Assembly: GCA_001772005.1 (NCBI GenBank) | Contig: MERI01000040.1 | Location: 39,485-93,226, forward strand | DNA length: 53,742 nucleotides | Reading direction: 5' to 3' | Origin: Betaproteobacteria bacterium RIFCSPLOWO2_12_FULL_62_58 | GTDB lineage: Bacteria; Pseudomonadota; Gammaproteobacteria; Burkholderiales; SG8-41 | Shown: positions 40,489 through 49,047 of the stretch, one piece after another | Layout of the letters: each line of letters starts with the position of its first letter | Position numbering within the stretch: position 1 is the first letter of the stretch | Made by a program: the position numbers and the translations under genes | Notes under the pieces: generated by a model | The model's database searches: none | The model's input: only the letters and a program-made list of their open reading frames with translations | Told to the model about the DNA's origin: nothing

Positions 40489-40731
40489 ATGTCAAAACTG
40501 TTTGACGACGAATTGCACGAGGCGATGCAGCAGTTGTTCGACGAAACGATCGAGGCGATCCAGCTCGCCAAGGTCAGCCCTGATCTGGACGACCTATCGG
40601 CAACGTTCGCCGTGGCGCTGCTCAAGCTCGGGCTCGCCACCGGCTTCGTCGAGCAGAAATATCCCGGCTTTGCCAAGGAGGTCGAGGAAAAAAGGCAGCG
40701 TGTGATCGCCGCGCTCACCCAGAAACACTGA
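40489..40731 (+). CDS. Small hypothetical protein
   Basis: 80 aa, helical and acidic (LFDDELHEAMQQLFDETIEA, FAVALLKLGLATGFVEQKYP). No family recognised. ATG 40489 gives a compact protein; the frame upstream overlaps the dehydrogenase gene and is not coding. Located between the dehydrogenase and transaldolase genes, same strand. Confidence 0.7.
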   Translation: MSKLFDDELHEAMQQLFDETIEAIQLAKVSPDLDDLSATFAVALLKLGLATGFVEQKYPGFAKEVEEKRQRVIAALTQKH

Positions 40732-40828
40732 TCGACACGGTCGCCGCACGGCTCGCCGCGGGAACAACGTTGTAAACGCATTTCGATGCTGATATTGTCG
40801 GCTTGTCGATATCGGCCGGGAAAACAGT

Positions 40829-41929
40829 ATGAATCCTTTGCTGCAACTCCGCGCTCAGGGTCAGCGCGTCTGGCTCGATAACCTGTCGCGCACGCTGCTT
40901 CGGGAAGGGGCGCTGAAGCGATTGATGGAAGACGACGGCGTGGCGGGCGTCACCTCCAATCCGACGATCTTCTTCAAGGCGATCAGCGAAAGTCCCTATT
41001 ACCGCGAGGATCTCGCCCGTCTCAAAGGCGATTTCAGGCTTCCCCCCGAGGACCGCTATGAGCAGCTCGCCGTCCCCGACATCCAGGCGGCATGCGACTT
41101 GATGCGTCCGCTCCACGACAACAGCGGGGGCAACGACGGTTACGTGAGCCTGGAAGTGTCGCCGGCGCTTGCCCACGATTCGGGGAAAACCGTTACCGCG
41201 GCGCAACGTCTGCGTGCCGCAGTGAACCGCGACAATTTGTTGATCAAGGTGCCCGGCACGCCATCCGGACTCATCGCAATCGAGGAATTGATCGGTCAAG
41301 GTTGCTCGGTCAACGTCACGCTGATGTTCTCGCTCGAGCATGTGCGTGAGGTGGCCCAAGCCTATATCCGCGGCCTCGAGCGCCGGACCCAAGGCGGTGG
41401 CGACGCGCGCCGGGTGAAATCGGTTGCGAGCCTGTTCCTGAGCCGGGTCGACACGCTGGTGGACAAAAAACTCGAAGCGATCGGGGGGGAAGCGCTCATC
41501 CTGCGCGGCAAGTCGGGGGTGGCGCTCGCCAAGCTCGCTTACCAGGAATACAAGGCGATTTTCAGGAGTGCGGGGTTTTCATTGTTGGCCGAGCGCGGCG
41601 CGCGACCGCAATACCCGCTATGGGCGAGCACCGGGACCAAGAACCCCGCCTACAGCGACGTGATGTATGTGGAGCCGCTGATCGGCGCCGAAACCATCAA
41701 CACGCTGCCCGACGCCACCCTCGCGGCCTTCCGCGACCACGGGCGGGCAGGTTTGACGCTGGAGCAGGAGGTCGATGCCGCACGGCAGCATTTTGAATCC
41801 CTCGCCCGCCTTGGCATCGACATGCGACAGGTCGGGGAAACGCTTCAGGCTGAAGGCGTCAAGCTGTTCGCACAGTCGTTTGAGCAGCTGCTCGCCTTGA
41901 TGGCTGTTCCGGTCCAGGAGACTGCGTGA
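40829..41929 (+). CDS. tal: Transaldolase
   Basis: 366 aa, the length of the long transaldolase type. GVTSNPTIFFKAI near the N-terminus and DNLLIKVPGTPSGLIAIEEL with the Schiff-base Lys define the family; SVNVTLMFSLEHV and ASTGTKNPAYSDVMY follow. It moves a dihydroxyacetone unit between sugar phosphates in the non-oxidative pentose phosphate pathway, in the cytoplasm. It converges on dnaQ, with a 180-bp gap. Confidence 0.96.
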   Translation: MNPLLQLRAQGQRVWLDNLSRTLLREGALKRLMEDDGVAGVTSNPTIFFKAISESPYYREDLARLKGDFRLPPEDRYEQLAVPDIQAACDLMRPLHDNSGGNDGYVSLEVSPALAHDSGKTVTAAQRLRAAVNRDNLLIKVPGTPSGLIAIEELIGQGCSVNVTLMFSLEHVREVAQAYIRGLERRTQGGGDARRVKSVASLFLSRVDTLVDKKLEAIGGEALILRGKSGVALAKLAYQEYKAIFRSAGFSLLAERGARPQYPLWASTGTKNPAYSDVMYVEPLIGAETINTLPDATLAAFRDHGRAGLTLEQEVDAARQHFESLARLGIDMRQVGETLQAEGVKLFAQSFEQLLALMAVPVQETA

Positions 41930-42031
41930 AGGGTGAGCGGCACACGGTGCCCGGCGACTCGTGAGTGGTGAGCGGAAATTAGTTCCTTACTCGTGGATCG
42001 TGGTTCGTGCATAATGGGTCGCGATTCGTCA

Positions 42032-42113
42032 TAAGACGTAGGCCGGGGTACGCGCCGCGTTCCCCGACATCCGTTTTCGTCAGGTAGCCGCCACCGCGGC
42101 AACCTGACCTACG
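42032..42113. repeat. Intergenic palindromic element with hairpin between tal and dnaQ
   Basis: CGTAGGCCGGGG..CCCCGAC is followed by the hairpin GTCAGGT..CCGC/GCGG..ACCTGAC (42079-42108), the whole bounded by CGTAGG/CCTACG. It lies at the end of two convergent genes and could terminate both, but it has no U-tract. Confidence 0.6.
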
Positions 42114-42807
42114 TGTCTTTCCACAGACACGCGCCACCGCTGGCCTTGTCGATATCGGCCAGCAGCTTGTCGTGGGCCGCGAGTTCCTCGTCGCTGGCAA
42201 GAATCACGATGAGATCGAGTTTCGCGTTCGAAGCATCGGGAACGGCGGCAGCCGTGACCGGTGCCTGTTCGACTTCCATGACCAGGCTTTCCTGGCCCCG
42301 GGTCATGGCGAGATACACTTCCGCCAGCAGATGCGCATCGAGCAGCGCGCCGTGCAGGGTGCGCGCCGAATTATCGATCTGATAGCGCTCGCACAGCGCA
42401 TCGAGGTTGTTCTTCTTGCCCGGATACAAGTCCCTGGCCATGCGCAACGTATCGATGACGCCCGGACAGTAGTCGCCGATGGGCTTCTTGTGGAGCAGGC
42501 CGAGCTCATGATTAAGGAAAGCGATGTCGAACGGGGCATTGTGGATGATGAGTTCGGCGCCGGCGACGTATTCCAGAAACTCTTCGACGAGTTCCCGGAA
42601 CCTGAGCTTGTCGCGCAGGAACTCGCTGGTCAGCCCGTGCACCTGCAGCGCGCCCTCCTCGCTCTCGCGCTCGGGGTTCACATAACGGTGGAAATGGTTG
42701 CCGGTGAGGCGGCGATTCACAAGCTCGACTCCGGCGATCTCAATGATGCGGTGGCCCAGCGCCGGGTCGAGGCCGGTGGTCTCCGTGTCGAGAATGATTT
42801 GACGCAT
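42109..42807 (-). CDS. dnaQ: DNA polymerase III epsilon subunit (3'-5' proofreading exonuclease)
   Basis: 232 aa, usual length. Exo I ILDTETTGLDP (Asp and Glu), Exo II IIHNAPFDIAFLNHE, and Exo III HGALLDAHLLAEVYL supply the metal-binding residues. It edits mismatched 3' ends within the Pol III core. Placement next to rnhA, as here, is conserved across many proteobacteria. The last ~30 residues form the tail that binds the polymerase subunit. Confidence 0.96.
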   Translation of the reverse strand: MRQIILDTETTGLDPALGHRIIEIAGVELVNRRLTGNHFHRYVNPERESEEGALQVHGLTSEFLRDKLRFRELVEEFLEYVAGAELIIHNAPFDIAFLNHELGLLHKKPIGDYCPGVIDTLRMARDLYPGKKNNLDALCERYQIDNSARTLHGALLDAHLLAEVYLAMTRGQESLVMEVEQAPVTAAAVPDASNAKLDLIVILASDEELAAHDKLLADIDKASGGACLWKDT

Positions 42808-42821
42808 TGTGAAGCCCGATA

Positions 42822-42902
42822 GACGATAGGCGAAAGGAGAGAGGAGTAGAACCGCTGTTCTGACTTGCTGTTACGCCTCTCTCCTCTCTCCTTACTCCTC
42901 TC
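42822..42902. repeat. Short inverted purine/pyrimidine array between dnaQ and rnhA
   Basis: gaaaggagagaggagtag on the left, cctctctcctctctcctta on the right: a small example of the inverted-arm arrays seen elsewhere in the window. Confidence 0.65.
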
Positions 42903-43338
42903 CCAGAACCGCGGCAACGCCGCGGTTCGCGAGTTCATCCGCTCTTTCATTGCCGTCGTGACCGGAGTGGCCGCGCACCCAGATCCATTCTATATCATGC
43001 TCGCCGGCAAGCGCGTCGAGCTCGCGCCACAGGTCGGCGTTCTTCACCGGCTTCTTGTCGGCCGTGCGCCAACCGCGCTTCTTCCAGTCGTGTATCCAGG
43101 TCGTGATGCCCAGCTGCACGTACTGCGAGTCGGTATGCAGCCGCACGCGGCAACGACGCTTCAGGGCTTCGAGCGCGCGGATCACGGCGGTCAATTCCAT
43201 GCGGTTGTTGGTGGTGCGCGCATCGCCGCCATAGAGCTCGCGCGTTTTGCCATCGTATTGAAGCAACGCTCCCCAGCCGCCGATGCCGGGATTACCCTTG
43301 CACGCACCGTCAGTGTAAATGTCGACCACTTTCTTCAT
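42892..43338 (-). CDS. rnhA: Ribonuclease HI
   Basis: 148 aa. [16 protein letters not shown] (first Asp), [12 protein letters not shown] (Glu), LHTDSQYV (second Asp) and [16 protein letters not shown] (His and last Asp) are all present. It degrades RNA in RNA-DNA hybrids. Start ATG 43338; an upstream extension in frame lies in intergenic DNA. Upstream of dnaQ on the same strand. Confidence 0.97.
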   Translation of the reverse strand: MKKVVDIYTDGACKGNPGIGGWGALLQYDGKTRELYGGDARTTNNRMELTAVIRALEALKRRCRVRLHTDSQYVQLGITTWIHDWKKRGWRTADKKPVKNADLWRELDALAGEHDIEWIWVRGHSGHDGNERADELANRGVAAVLGEE

Positions 43339-43396
43339 ACTTGAAAGGCGTGACTGGTGATGGGAAGGATTCGATCTACTGTTCACCGTTCACCCT

Positions 43397-44158
43397 TCAC
43401 TGCTTGACCGTCTCGCGGGCGGTTACCGGTTCCTGGGGTTTGCTCACCTTCTTGGGAACCGCGGCCAGGTTCTTCTTGGGCGCAAACCGGTCGCTCCATT
43501 TGGGCATGATGAGGCGCATGCCGCGCACCCGCTTCACCGCCTGCAGATAATAGACGCCGCCGGCCATCGGCCACCAGCGATCGCCGGCTTTTTCCATGAA
43601 CCTGAAGCGGTCGAGCCACTTCTGCTGGGTACACGGCGGCGCGTAGCAGCCCATCTGCCCGGCGACGATCTCAAAACCGAGCAGCGCCAGCCAGTCCTTG
43701 AGCCGCGGCAGGTTGATGAAGCGTCCGCGCCAGGGGTAATGGGCGCCGGAGTTGAAAATGCGCCGGAATCCCCACAGGCTCCACGGGTTGAAGCACGCGA
43801 TCACCACGTGCGCCTCGGGCAGCAGAACGCGCGCCACCTCCCGCAGAATCTGGTGCGGGTGTTCGCTGAACTCGAGGACATGCGGCAGCAACACCAGATC
43901 GGCGCTGTTGCTGGCGATCGGAAGGTCGCGGAAATCGGCCCTGATCTGAACCGCGCCCGAGATGTCGATGCGTAACCGAAGCGGGATGCGGCTCGCGCCA
44001 AGCAGATCGTGCTCGACCATGCCGAGCTGAAGCGCGTTATAGCCGAAGACGTCGGCCACCGCGCGGTCGAAATACTCCTGCTCGCGGGCGAGTGCATACT
44101 GCCCGAGCGGGGTGGCGAACCACTCGGAGGCAGTGGATGAGTGCTGTTGCGTGGACAT
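43397..44158 (-). CDS. Class I SAM-dependent methyltransferase (core-block type)
   Basis: 253 aa. No strong motif I, but DLPIASNSADLVLLPHVLEF and ILREVARVLLPEAHVVIACFNPWSLWG are the family landmarks. This gene regularly sits between gloB and rnhA in betaproteobacteria. It is cytoplasmic with no signal peptide, unlike the paralog array at the left end. The C-terminal 40 residues are basic and low-complexity. Substrate unknown. Confidence 0.9.
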   Translation of the reverse strand: MSTQQHSSTASEWFATPLGQYALAREQEYFDRAVADVFGYNALQLGMVEHDLLGASRIPLRLRIDISGAVQIRADFRDLPIASNSADLVLLPHVLEFSEHPHQILREVARVLLPEAHVVIACFNPWSLWGFRRIFNSGAHYPWRGRFINLPRLKDWLALLGFEIVAGQMGCYAPPCTQQKWLDRFRFMEKAGDRWWPMAGGVYYLQAVKRVRGMRLIMPKWSDRFAPKKNLAAVPKKVSKPQEPVTARETVKQ

Positions 44159-44294
44159 GGAGCGAGTTTATAATCGGCGGTAGAAACATACAACAATATA
44201 AGGCAGGATCAAGGATTCAGGATCAAGGATCCAGTGCTACTGTATGACTGGTGACCGTCTTCGATTCTCACTAACCACGAGCCACCCCTGTCAC

Positions 44295-45065
44295 ATGAGC
44301 GCATTCGAAGTCGTCCCGCTGCGGGCATTCACCGACAACTACATCTGGACCATCCGCGACGCCGGATGCGCCGCAGTCGCAGACCCCGGAGATGCGCGTC
44401 CGGTGCTCGATTACTTGAAGCGCGAAAAGCTGAGACTGGTCGCGATCCTCAACACCCACCATCACGCCGATCACGTCGGCGGCAACAGCGAGCTGCTCAA
44501 GCACTGCAAGGTACCGGTATTCGGCCCGCATGATCCGCGCATCACCGAAGTCACGCACCGCCTCGCCGACGGTGAGCGCATGACCTTGCCGCACTTCGGG
44601 CTGGAATTCGAAGTAATGGAAATTCCGGGACACACCCGCACGCATATCGCATTCCACGGCGCAGGCATGCTCTTCTGCGGAGATACGCTGTTTGCCGTCG
44701 GCTGCGGACGCCTCTTCGAAGGCACGCCGCAGCAGATGCACGATTCCCTCACGAAGCTGATCCGGGTGCCGGATGCGACCCGCGTCTACTGCGGTCACGA
44801 GTACACGCTTTCCAACATCCGTTTTGCCAAGGCCGTCGATCCCAACAACCGGGCGTTGCGCCAAGTGGAAACACGTGCCCGGCAGCTTCGCGACCAGGAC
44901 CAGCCCACGCTCCCTTCGACCATGGCCCAGGAGAAGGCAACCAATCCCTTCCTGCGCTGCCGCGAACCCGACGTCATTGCCGCGGCCAGCAAGTATGCCG
45001 GCAAGCCGCTCACTGACCCCGTCAGCGTGCTGGCGGCGATCCGGGAGTGGAAGAATAACTTCTAG
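44295..45065 (+). CDS. gloB: Hydroxyacylglutathione hydrolase (glyoxalase II)
   Basis: 256 aa. Metallo-beta-lactamase fold: NTHHHADHVGGN supplies the two-metal ligands, with GHTRTHI, FCGDTLF and CGHEYTLSN completing the site. It hydrolyses S-lactoylglutathione to D-lactate and glutathione in methylglyoxal detoxification. The start at ATG 44295 (MSAFEV) fits family length; the upstream frame is intergenic. Divergent from the methyltransferase gene. Confidence 0.96.
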   Translation: MSAFEVVPLRAFTDNYIWTIRDAGCAAVADPGDARPVLDYLKREKLRLVAILNTHHHADHVGGNSELLKHCKVPVFGPHDPRITEVTHRLADGERMTLPHFGLEFEVMEIPGHTRTHIAFHGAGMLFCGDTLFAVGCGRLFEGTPQQMHDSLTKLIRVPDATRVYCGHEYTLSNIRFAKAVDPNNRALRQVETRARQLRDQDQPTLPSTMAQEKATNPFLRCREPDVIAAASKYAGKPLTDPVSVLAAIREWKNNF

Positions 45066-45068
45066 AAG

Positions 45069-45150
45069 CGGTGAACGGTGAGCGGTAAGCGGACAAAACC
45101 GTTTGCGCGACAGTGCATGTCTGATCACGGATCGTGACTCACGGATCACT
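45069..45150. repeat. Quasi-repeat of ggtgaacggtgagcgg / cacggatc
   Basis: Short units ggtgaacggtgagcggtaagcgg and atcacggatcgtgactcacggatcac between gloB and mltD. Weaker inverted relation than the main arrays. Confidence 0.5.
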
Positions 45151-45281
45151 GGTTTACCGGCCAAGACGGAGGAAAACTTCTCAAACTACTGTGAATCGGG
45201 GCCAGATTATCCTGATTTTTAAGCAAAATCGGCTTGACGCCCGCCGCAGGCCGCGGTTAACATGCAGCAACTTTGACCCTG

Positions 45282-46730
45282 ATGGCTAACCACACGCCAA
45301 TGCCCCCGAGGACAGTGGTCCTGTTGGTAACCGTTATGCTGGCGGCGGGATGCGCGCAGTTGCCTGCCGGCGGGGACGCCGTCACCGCAGGGGAGGCTGT
45401 TCCCGCACAGCCGGTTGGGCTTGAGCCGGCCGCCGCCCTTCCGCCCGACCCTGCAACCGCGCAACCTGTCCCGTCCGCCGAACCGCCGGCCGCTCCCAAG
45501 GAAGCAAAGGTCCCGCCTGACAATCTGTGGCAGCGTATCCGTGGCGGCTTCCGCATGGCTGACCTCAACAACCCGCTGGTGCGCGATTGGGAAACGTGGT
45601 ACTCGAGCCGACCCGATTACGTCGCGCGCATGGTCGAGCGCAGCAGCCGCGTCCTGTTTCACGTCATCGAGGAAGTCGAACGGCGCAACATGCCCGCCGA
45701 GGTCGCACTGCTGCCGATGATCGAGTCGGCCTACAATCCGCAGGCGTATTCGCGCGCCCACGCTTCCGGGATGTGGCAGTTCATCCCCTCCACCGGCAAG
45801 CTCTACGGGCTGAACCAGAACTGGTGGTATGACGGTCGCCGCGATATCGTTGCCGCCACCAATGCCGCGCTCGATTATCTGGAGAAGCTCCACGGCATGT
45901 TCGGCAGCTGGGAGCTCGCGCTCGCCTCCTATAATTGGGGTGAAGGCGCCGTGAGCCGCGCCATCGCCAGGAACCAGGCCAAGGGGCTGCCGACCAACTA
46001 CGAAAGCCTCACCATGCCGGCCGAGACCCGCAATTACCTGCCCAAGCTGCAGGCGGTCAAGAACATCATCGCCGATCCCGCACGCTTCGGCCTGCAACTC
46101 GCCGACATCCCCAACGAATCCTATTTCGCCACCGTCACGGCCAAGCGCCACATCGACGTTGAACTCGCCGCCAAGTTCGCCGAGATCCCGGTCGAGGAAT
46201 TCCGCTTTCTGAACCCTGCGCACAACAAGCCGGTGATCAATGCCAACAGCGCCGAAACCATCGTGCTGCCCAAGCACAAGGTCGCAACCTTCCTCGCCAA
46301 TCTTGAAAGACACGTCCAGCCCCTGGTGTCGTGGCAGGCCTATAGAGTGAAGCCCGGGGAACGTCCGGAAAAAATCGCGGCCAAGCACGGCATTTCGCTC
46401 TTCGAATTGAAACAGATCAACGGCATTTCCGGACGCAAGAAACTCACCACCGGCCAGCCGTTGCTGGTGCCGGTGAAAGCGGGTGTCGAACCGAACCTGG
46501 CCAACCTGCCGGCAACGCCGCTCGCCGTGGCGCGGACCAAGAAAACACGCTACGTGCCGGCTTCGCGCCGCAACGCTGTCGTGCAGAAGACGGCGCAACG
46601 CCACGTGACCATCAGGAAGCCGGGAAAGACCGCGCGCGCGCCGGCCAAGCGGATCAAGACGACCCTGCGCGTCAAGCCCACCGCTCGCAAACAGATCAGC
46701 CTCGCAGACCGTCCCATCAGGACTCAATAG
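45282..46730 (+). CDS. mltD: Membrane-bound lytic murein transglycosylase D with LysM domain
   Basis: 482 aa. Lipobox LAAGC near residue 24. SLT catalytic domain about 105-230: ALLPMIESAYNPQAYSRAHA with the catalytic Glu, GMWQFIPSTGKLYGL and LASYNWGEGAV. A single recognisable LysM domain (YRVKPGERPEKIAAKHGI) is at about 355-400, where longer MltD proteins have two or more. The last ~70 residues are very basic (RRNAVVQKTAQRHVTIRKPG), perhaps for binding anionic wall polymers. Start codon uncertain: ATG 45282 or ATG 45300. Confidence 0.94.
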   Translation: MANHTPMPPRTVVLLVTVMLAAGCAQLPAGGDAVTAGEAVPAQPVGLEPAAALPPDPATAQPVPSAEPPAAPKEAKVPPDNLWQRIRGGFRMADLNNPLVRDWETWYSSRPDYVARMVERSSRVLFHVIEEVERRNMPAEVALLPMIESAYNPQAYSRAHASGMWQFIPSTGKLYGLNQNWWYDGRRDIVAATNAALDYLEKLHGMFGSWELALASYNWGEGAVSRAIARNQAKGLPTNYESLTMPAETRNYLPKLQAVKNIIADPARFGLQLADIPNESYFATVTAKRHIDVELAAKFAEIPVEEFRFLNPAHNKPVINANSAETIVLPKHKVATFLANLERHVQPLVSWQAYRVKPGERPEKIAAKHGISLFELKQINGISGRKKLTTGQPLLVPVKAGVEPNLANLPATPLAVARTKKTRYVPASRRNAVVQKTAQRHVTIRKPGKTARAPAKRIKTTLRVKPTARKQISLADRPIRTQ

Positions 46731-46732
46731 CT

Positions 46733-46824
46733 TTCGCTGGTGATCGGTGACTGGTGACTGGCAGAACCTAACGTATCCGGTTCTCACTCATCACTCATCA
46801 CTCGTCACTCGTCACTCATCACTG
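46733..46824. repeat. Inverted array of GTGAC / GTCAC-type short units (array E)
   Basis: ggtgatcggtgactggtgactgg on the left and ctcactcatcactcatcactcg on the right, between the convergent mltD and ABC ATPase genes. Confidence 0.75.
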
Positions 46825-48870
46825 CTTCTGAGTCACCGGGTATAGGTGGCAGTGCGTCGAATGCGTCGCGCTGAAGTCGGTTCTTTTGGGATACGCCTGC
46901 CGGCATTGCGGTAACGCTGCCGGGCAGCGCGGATGAAAGTGGCAGCCCGCCGGCGGGTTGACAGGCGACGGCAGATCGCCCTGAAGCCGGATCACCTCTC
47001 GCTCCGTTATGCGGTCGATCACCGGTACTGCCGAAAGCAGCGCGCGCGTGTAAGGGTGCTTGGGGCCGTCGAGCACTTCTTCCACGGTTCCGCGCTCGAC
47101 AATGCGCCCGAGATACATTACCGCCACCTCGTGGGCGAGAAACTCGATCACCGCAATGTTGTGCGAGATAAACAGATAGGCGAGGCCCTTTTTCGACTGC
47201 AGTTGCTTGAGCAGGTTCAGGATCTGTGCCTGCACCGAAACGTCGAGGGCGCTGGTGGGCTCGTCGCACACGATAAGCTGCGGCTCGACCGCGAGCGCCC
47301 GGGCGATAGCGACGCGCTGGCGCTGTCCGCCGGAGAACTCGTGCGGATAGCGGTACTTGGTCTCGGGCGCGAGCCCCACTTCGGTGAGGAGATGATCGAT
47401 GCGTGCCTGACGCTCGTCCCGGCTTGCTCCCAGTCCCAGCGCCGCCATGCCTTCTTCGATCGTCTCCATGACGCGCATACGCGGATTCAACGACGAATAC
47501 GGATCCTGGAAGATGATCTGTGCGTGCCGGCGCCGGGTGCGCAACTGCGCGCGCCCCAGCCGCAGGACATCTTCGCCGCCGAGCATCACCTGCCCCGCCG
47601 TCGGCTCGATGAGCCGCAGTACGCTCTTGCCGACCGTGGTCTTGCCGCAGCCCGATTCGCCGACCAATCCCAGCGTCTTGCCGCTCTGGATCGTGAGCGA
47701 CACGCCGTCGACCGCCTTCACACGGCCGACGATGTGCTTGAATACGCCTTTGTGGATGGGAAAATGAACCTTCAGGTCTTTGACCGAGAGGAGAGAAGAG
47801 AGAGGAGAGAGGTGTGAAACCCCACTTGCCGCGATGCTTTGCACGTCAAGCTTTTTCGCCTCTCGCCTCTCGCCTATCCCTTCTCCCATTTGTTCGTCTT
47901 TGGCGAACAAATGGCACCTCACCCCCTGCCCCCCGCCAAGATCGTGCCAGTCCGGCGTCGCTTGCCGGCACAGATCCCACGCATGGTCGCAGCGCTCCGC
48001 GAAACGGCAACCCACGAAATCACGCGTAAGCGGCGGTACCGTCCCGCGGATCACCGCCAGCGCGCCGCCGCGCTTGGTCCTGGCCGGCAGCGAGTCGAAC
48101 AACTTGCGCGAATAGGGGTGCGCCGGGCGCGAGAAGAAGGTTTCCCGGTCAGCGGTCTCGACGACTTCACCCGCATACATCACCGCCACGCGGTGCGCCA
48201 TCTCGGCCACCACTGCGAGATCATGAGTGATCAGCAGGACCGACATCCGGCGTCGGCTCTGCAGCTCGCGCAGTATGTCGAGCACTTGCGCCTGGATTGT
48301 CACGTCAAGCGCGGTCGTCGGCTCGTCCGCGATCAGGAGTTCCGGATTGCAGGCGAGCGCCATCGCGATCATCACCCGCTGCTTCATGCCCCCCGAGAAC
48401 TGAAACGGGTACTCGTGGCGGCGCCGTGCGGCATCGGGGATGCGCACCGCGTCGAGCAGCTCAAGCACGCGGCGCTCGATGTCCGCCCCTTCGAGATCGG
48501 TGTGGCGCCTGAGCGTTTCCGCGATCTGCTCGCCGGCGGTCATCACCGGATTGAGGGAGAGCATCGGCTCCTGGAAGATCATCGCGATGCGGGCCCCGCG
48601 CACGTCGCGCATCGCGATTTCCGGCAGCGCGAGCAGGTTCTCGCCGTCGAGTTCGACCGTGCCGCCAACGATCTGTCCGGCGTCCGGCAACAACCGCATC
48701 ACCGAAAGCGCGGTGACCGACTTGCCACAGCCCGATTCGCCGAGCAGGGCGAAGGTTTCGCCGCGCTCGACCGCGAGCGACACGCCGTCGACCGCGCGCA
48801 CCACCGTCTCGCCGGTGTCGATCCAGGTGCGCAGGTTTTCGATCCTGAGCAATGGACAATTGTTGTTCAT
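46819..48870 (-). CDS. Fused dual ATPase of a peptide ABC transporter (YejF-like)
   Basis: 683 aa. Two ABC cassettes in one chain. NBD1: [32 protein letters not shown]2: [30 protein letters not shown]. Each is followed by an oligopeptide/dipeptide ABC C-terminal region with Cys-rich [14 protein letters not shown] and [14 protein letters not shown]. It powers import through the two permeases encoded upstream. The start is ATG 48870 (MNNN), just inside a dispersed repeat. The linker between the two cassettes is encoded by an inverted short-unit repeat (47780-47890). Confidence 0.94.
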   Translation of the reverse strand: MNNNCPLLRIENLRTWIDTGETVVRAVDGVSLAVERGETFALLGESGCGKSVTALSVMRLLPDAGQIVGGTVELDGENLLALPEIAMRDVRGARIAMIFQEPMLSLNPVMTAGEQIAETLRRHTDLEGADIERRVLELLDAVRIPDAARRRHEYPFQFSGGMKQRVMIAMALACNPELLIADEPTTALDVTIQAQVLDILRELQSRRRMSVLLITHDLAVVAEMAHRVAVMYAGEVVETADRETFFSRPAHPYSRKLFDSLPARTKRGGALAVIRGTVPPLTRDFVGCRFAERCDHAWDLCRQATPDWHDLGGGQGVRCHLFAKDEQMGEGIGERREAKKLDVQSIAASGVSHLSPLSSLLSVKDLKVHFPIHKGVFKHIVGRVKAVDGVSLTIQSGKTLGLVGESGCGKTTVGKSVLRLIEPTAGQVMLGGEDVLRLGRAQLRTRRRHAQIIFQDPYSSLNPRMRVMETIEEGMAALGLGASRDERQARIDHLLTEVGLAPETKYRYPHEFSGGQRQRVAIARALAVEPQLIVCDEPTSALDVSVQAQILNLLKQLQSKKGLAYLFISHNIAVIEFLAHEVAVMYLGRIVERGTVEEVLDGPKHPYTRALLSAVPVIDRITEREVIRLQGDLPSPVNPPAGCHFHPRCPAALPQCRQAYPKRTDFSATHSTHCHLYPVTQKQ
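47780..47890. repeat. Inverted short-unit array inside the ABC ATPase gene
   Basis: gagaggagagaagagagagg on one side, ctctcgcctctcgcctatcc on the other, in frame and encoding the linker between the two nucleotide-binding domains. Confidence 0.7.
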
Positions 48871-48892
48871 CAAGTCAACGAACCGCAGATAA

Positions 48893-48921
48893 ATTCTTTT
48901 CAATACCCCCTTGAGGGGTAC
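48893..48921. repeat. Dispersed GTACCCCTCAAG...TATTGAAAAGAAT repeat, copy 3 (inverted)
   Basis: Same 29-bp element as at 29179-29207, opposite orientation, 23 bp upstream of the ABC ATPase start. Confidence 0.8.
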
Positions 48922-49047
48922 GCGGATAAACGCCGATAGAAAATCGGGACTCCAAAGCCACAAAGCACACAACAAAATAGACCGGATTTACAGGATCAAA
49001 GGGCATGAATCTTCTTGATTCCGTTAACTCTGTCCATCAGCGCACTG

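Noticed and set aside
42079-42108. Hairpin between tal and dnaQ as a firm terminator
   Set aside because: The hairpin is clear, but there is no T-tract on either side and it is part of a broader repeat, so only a repeat call is made.
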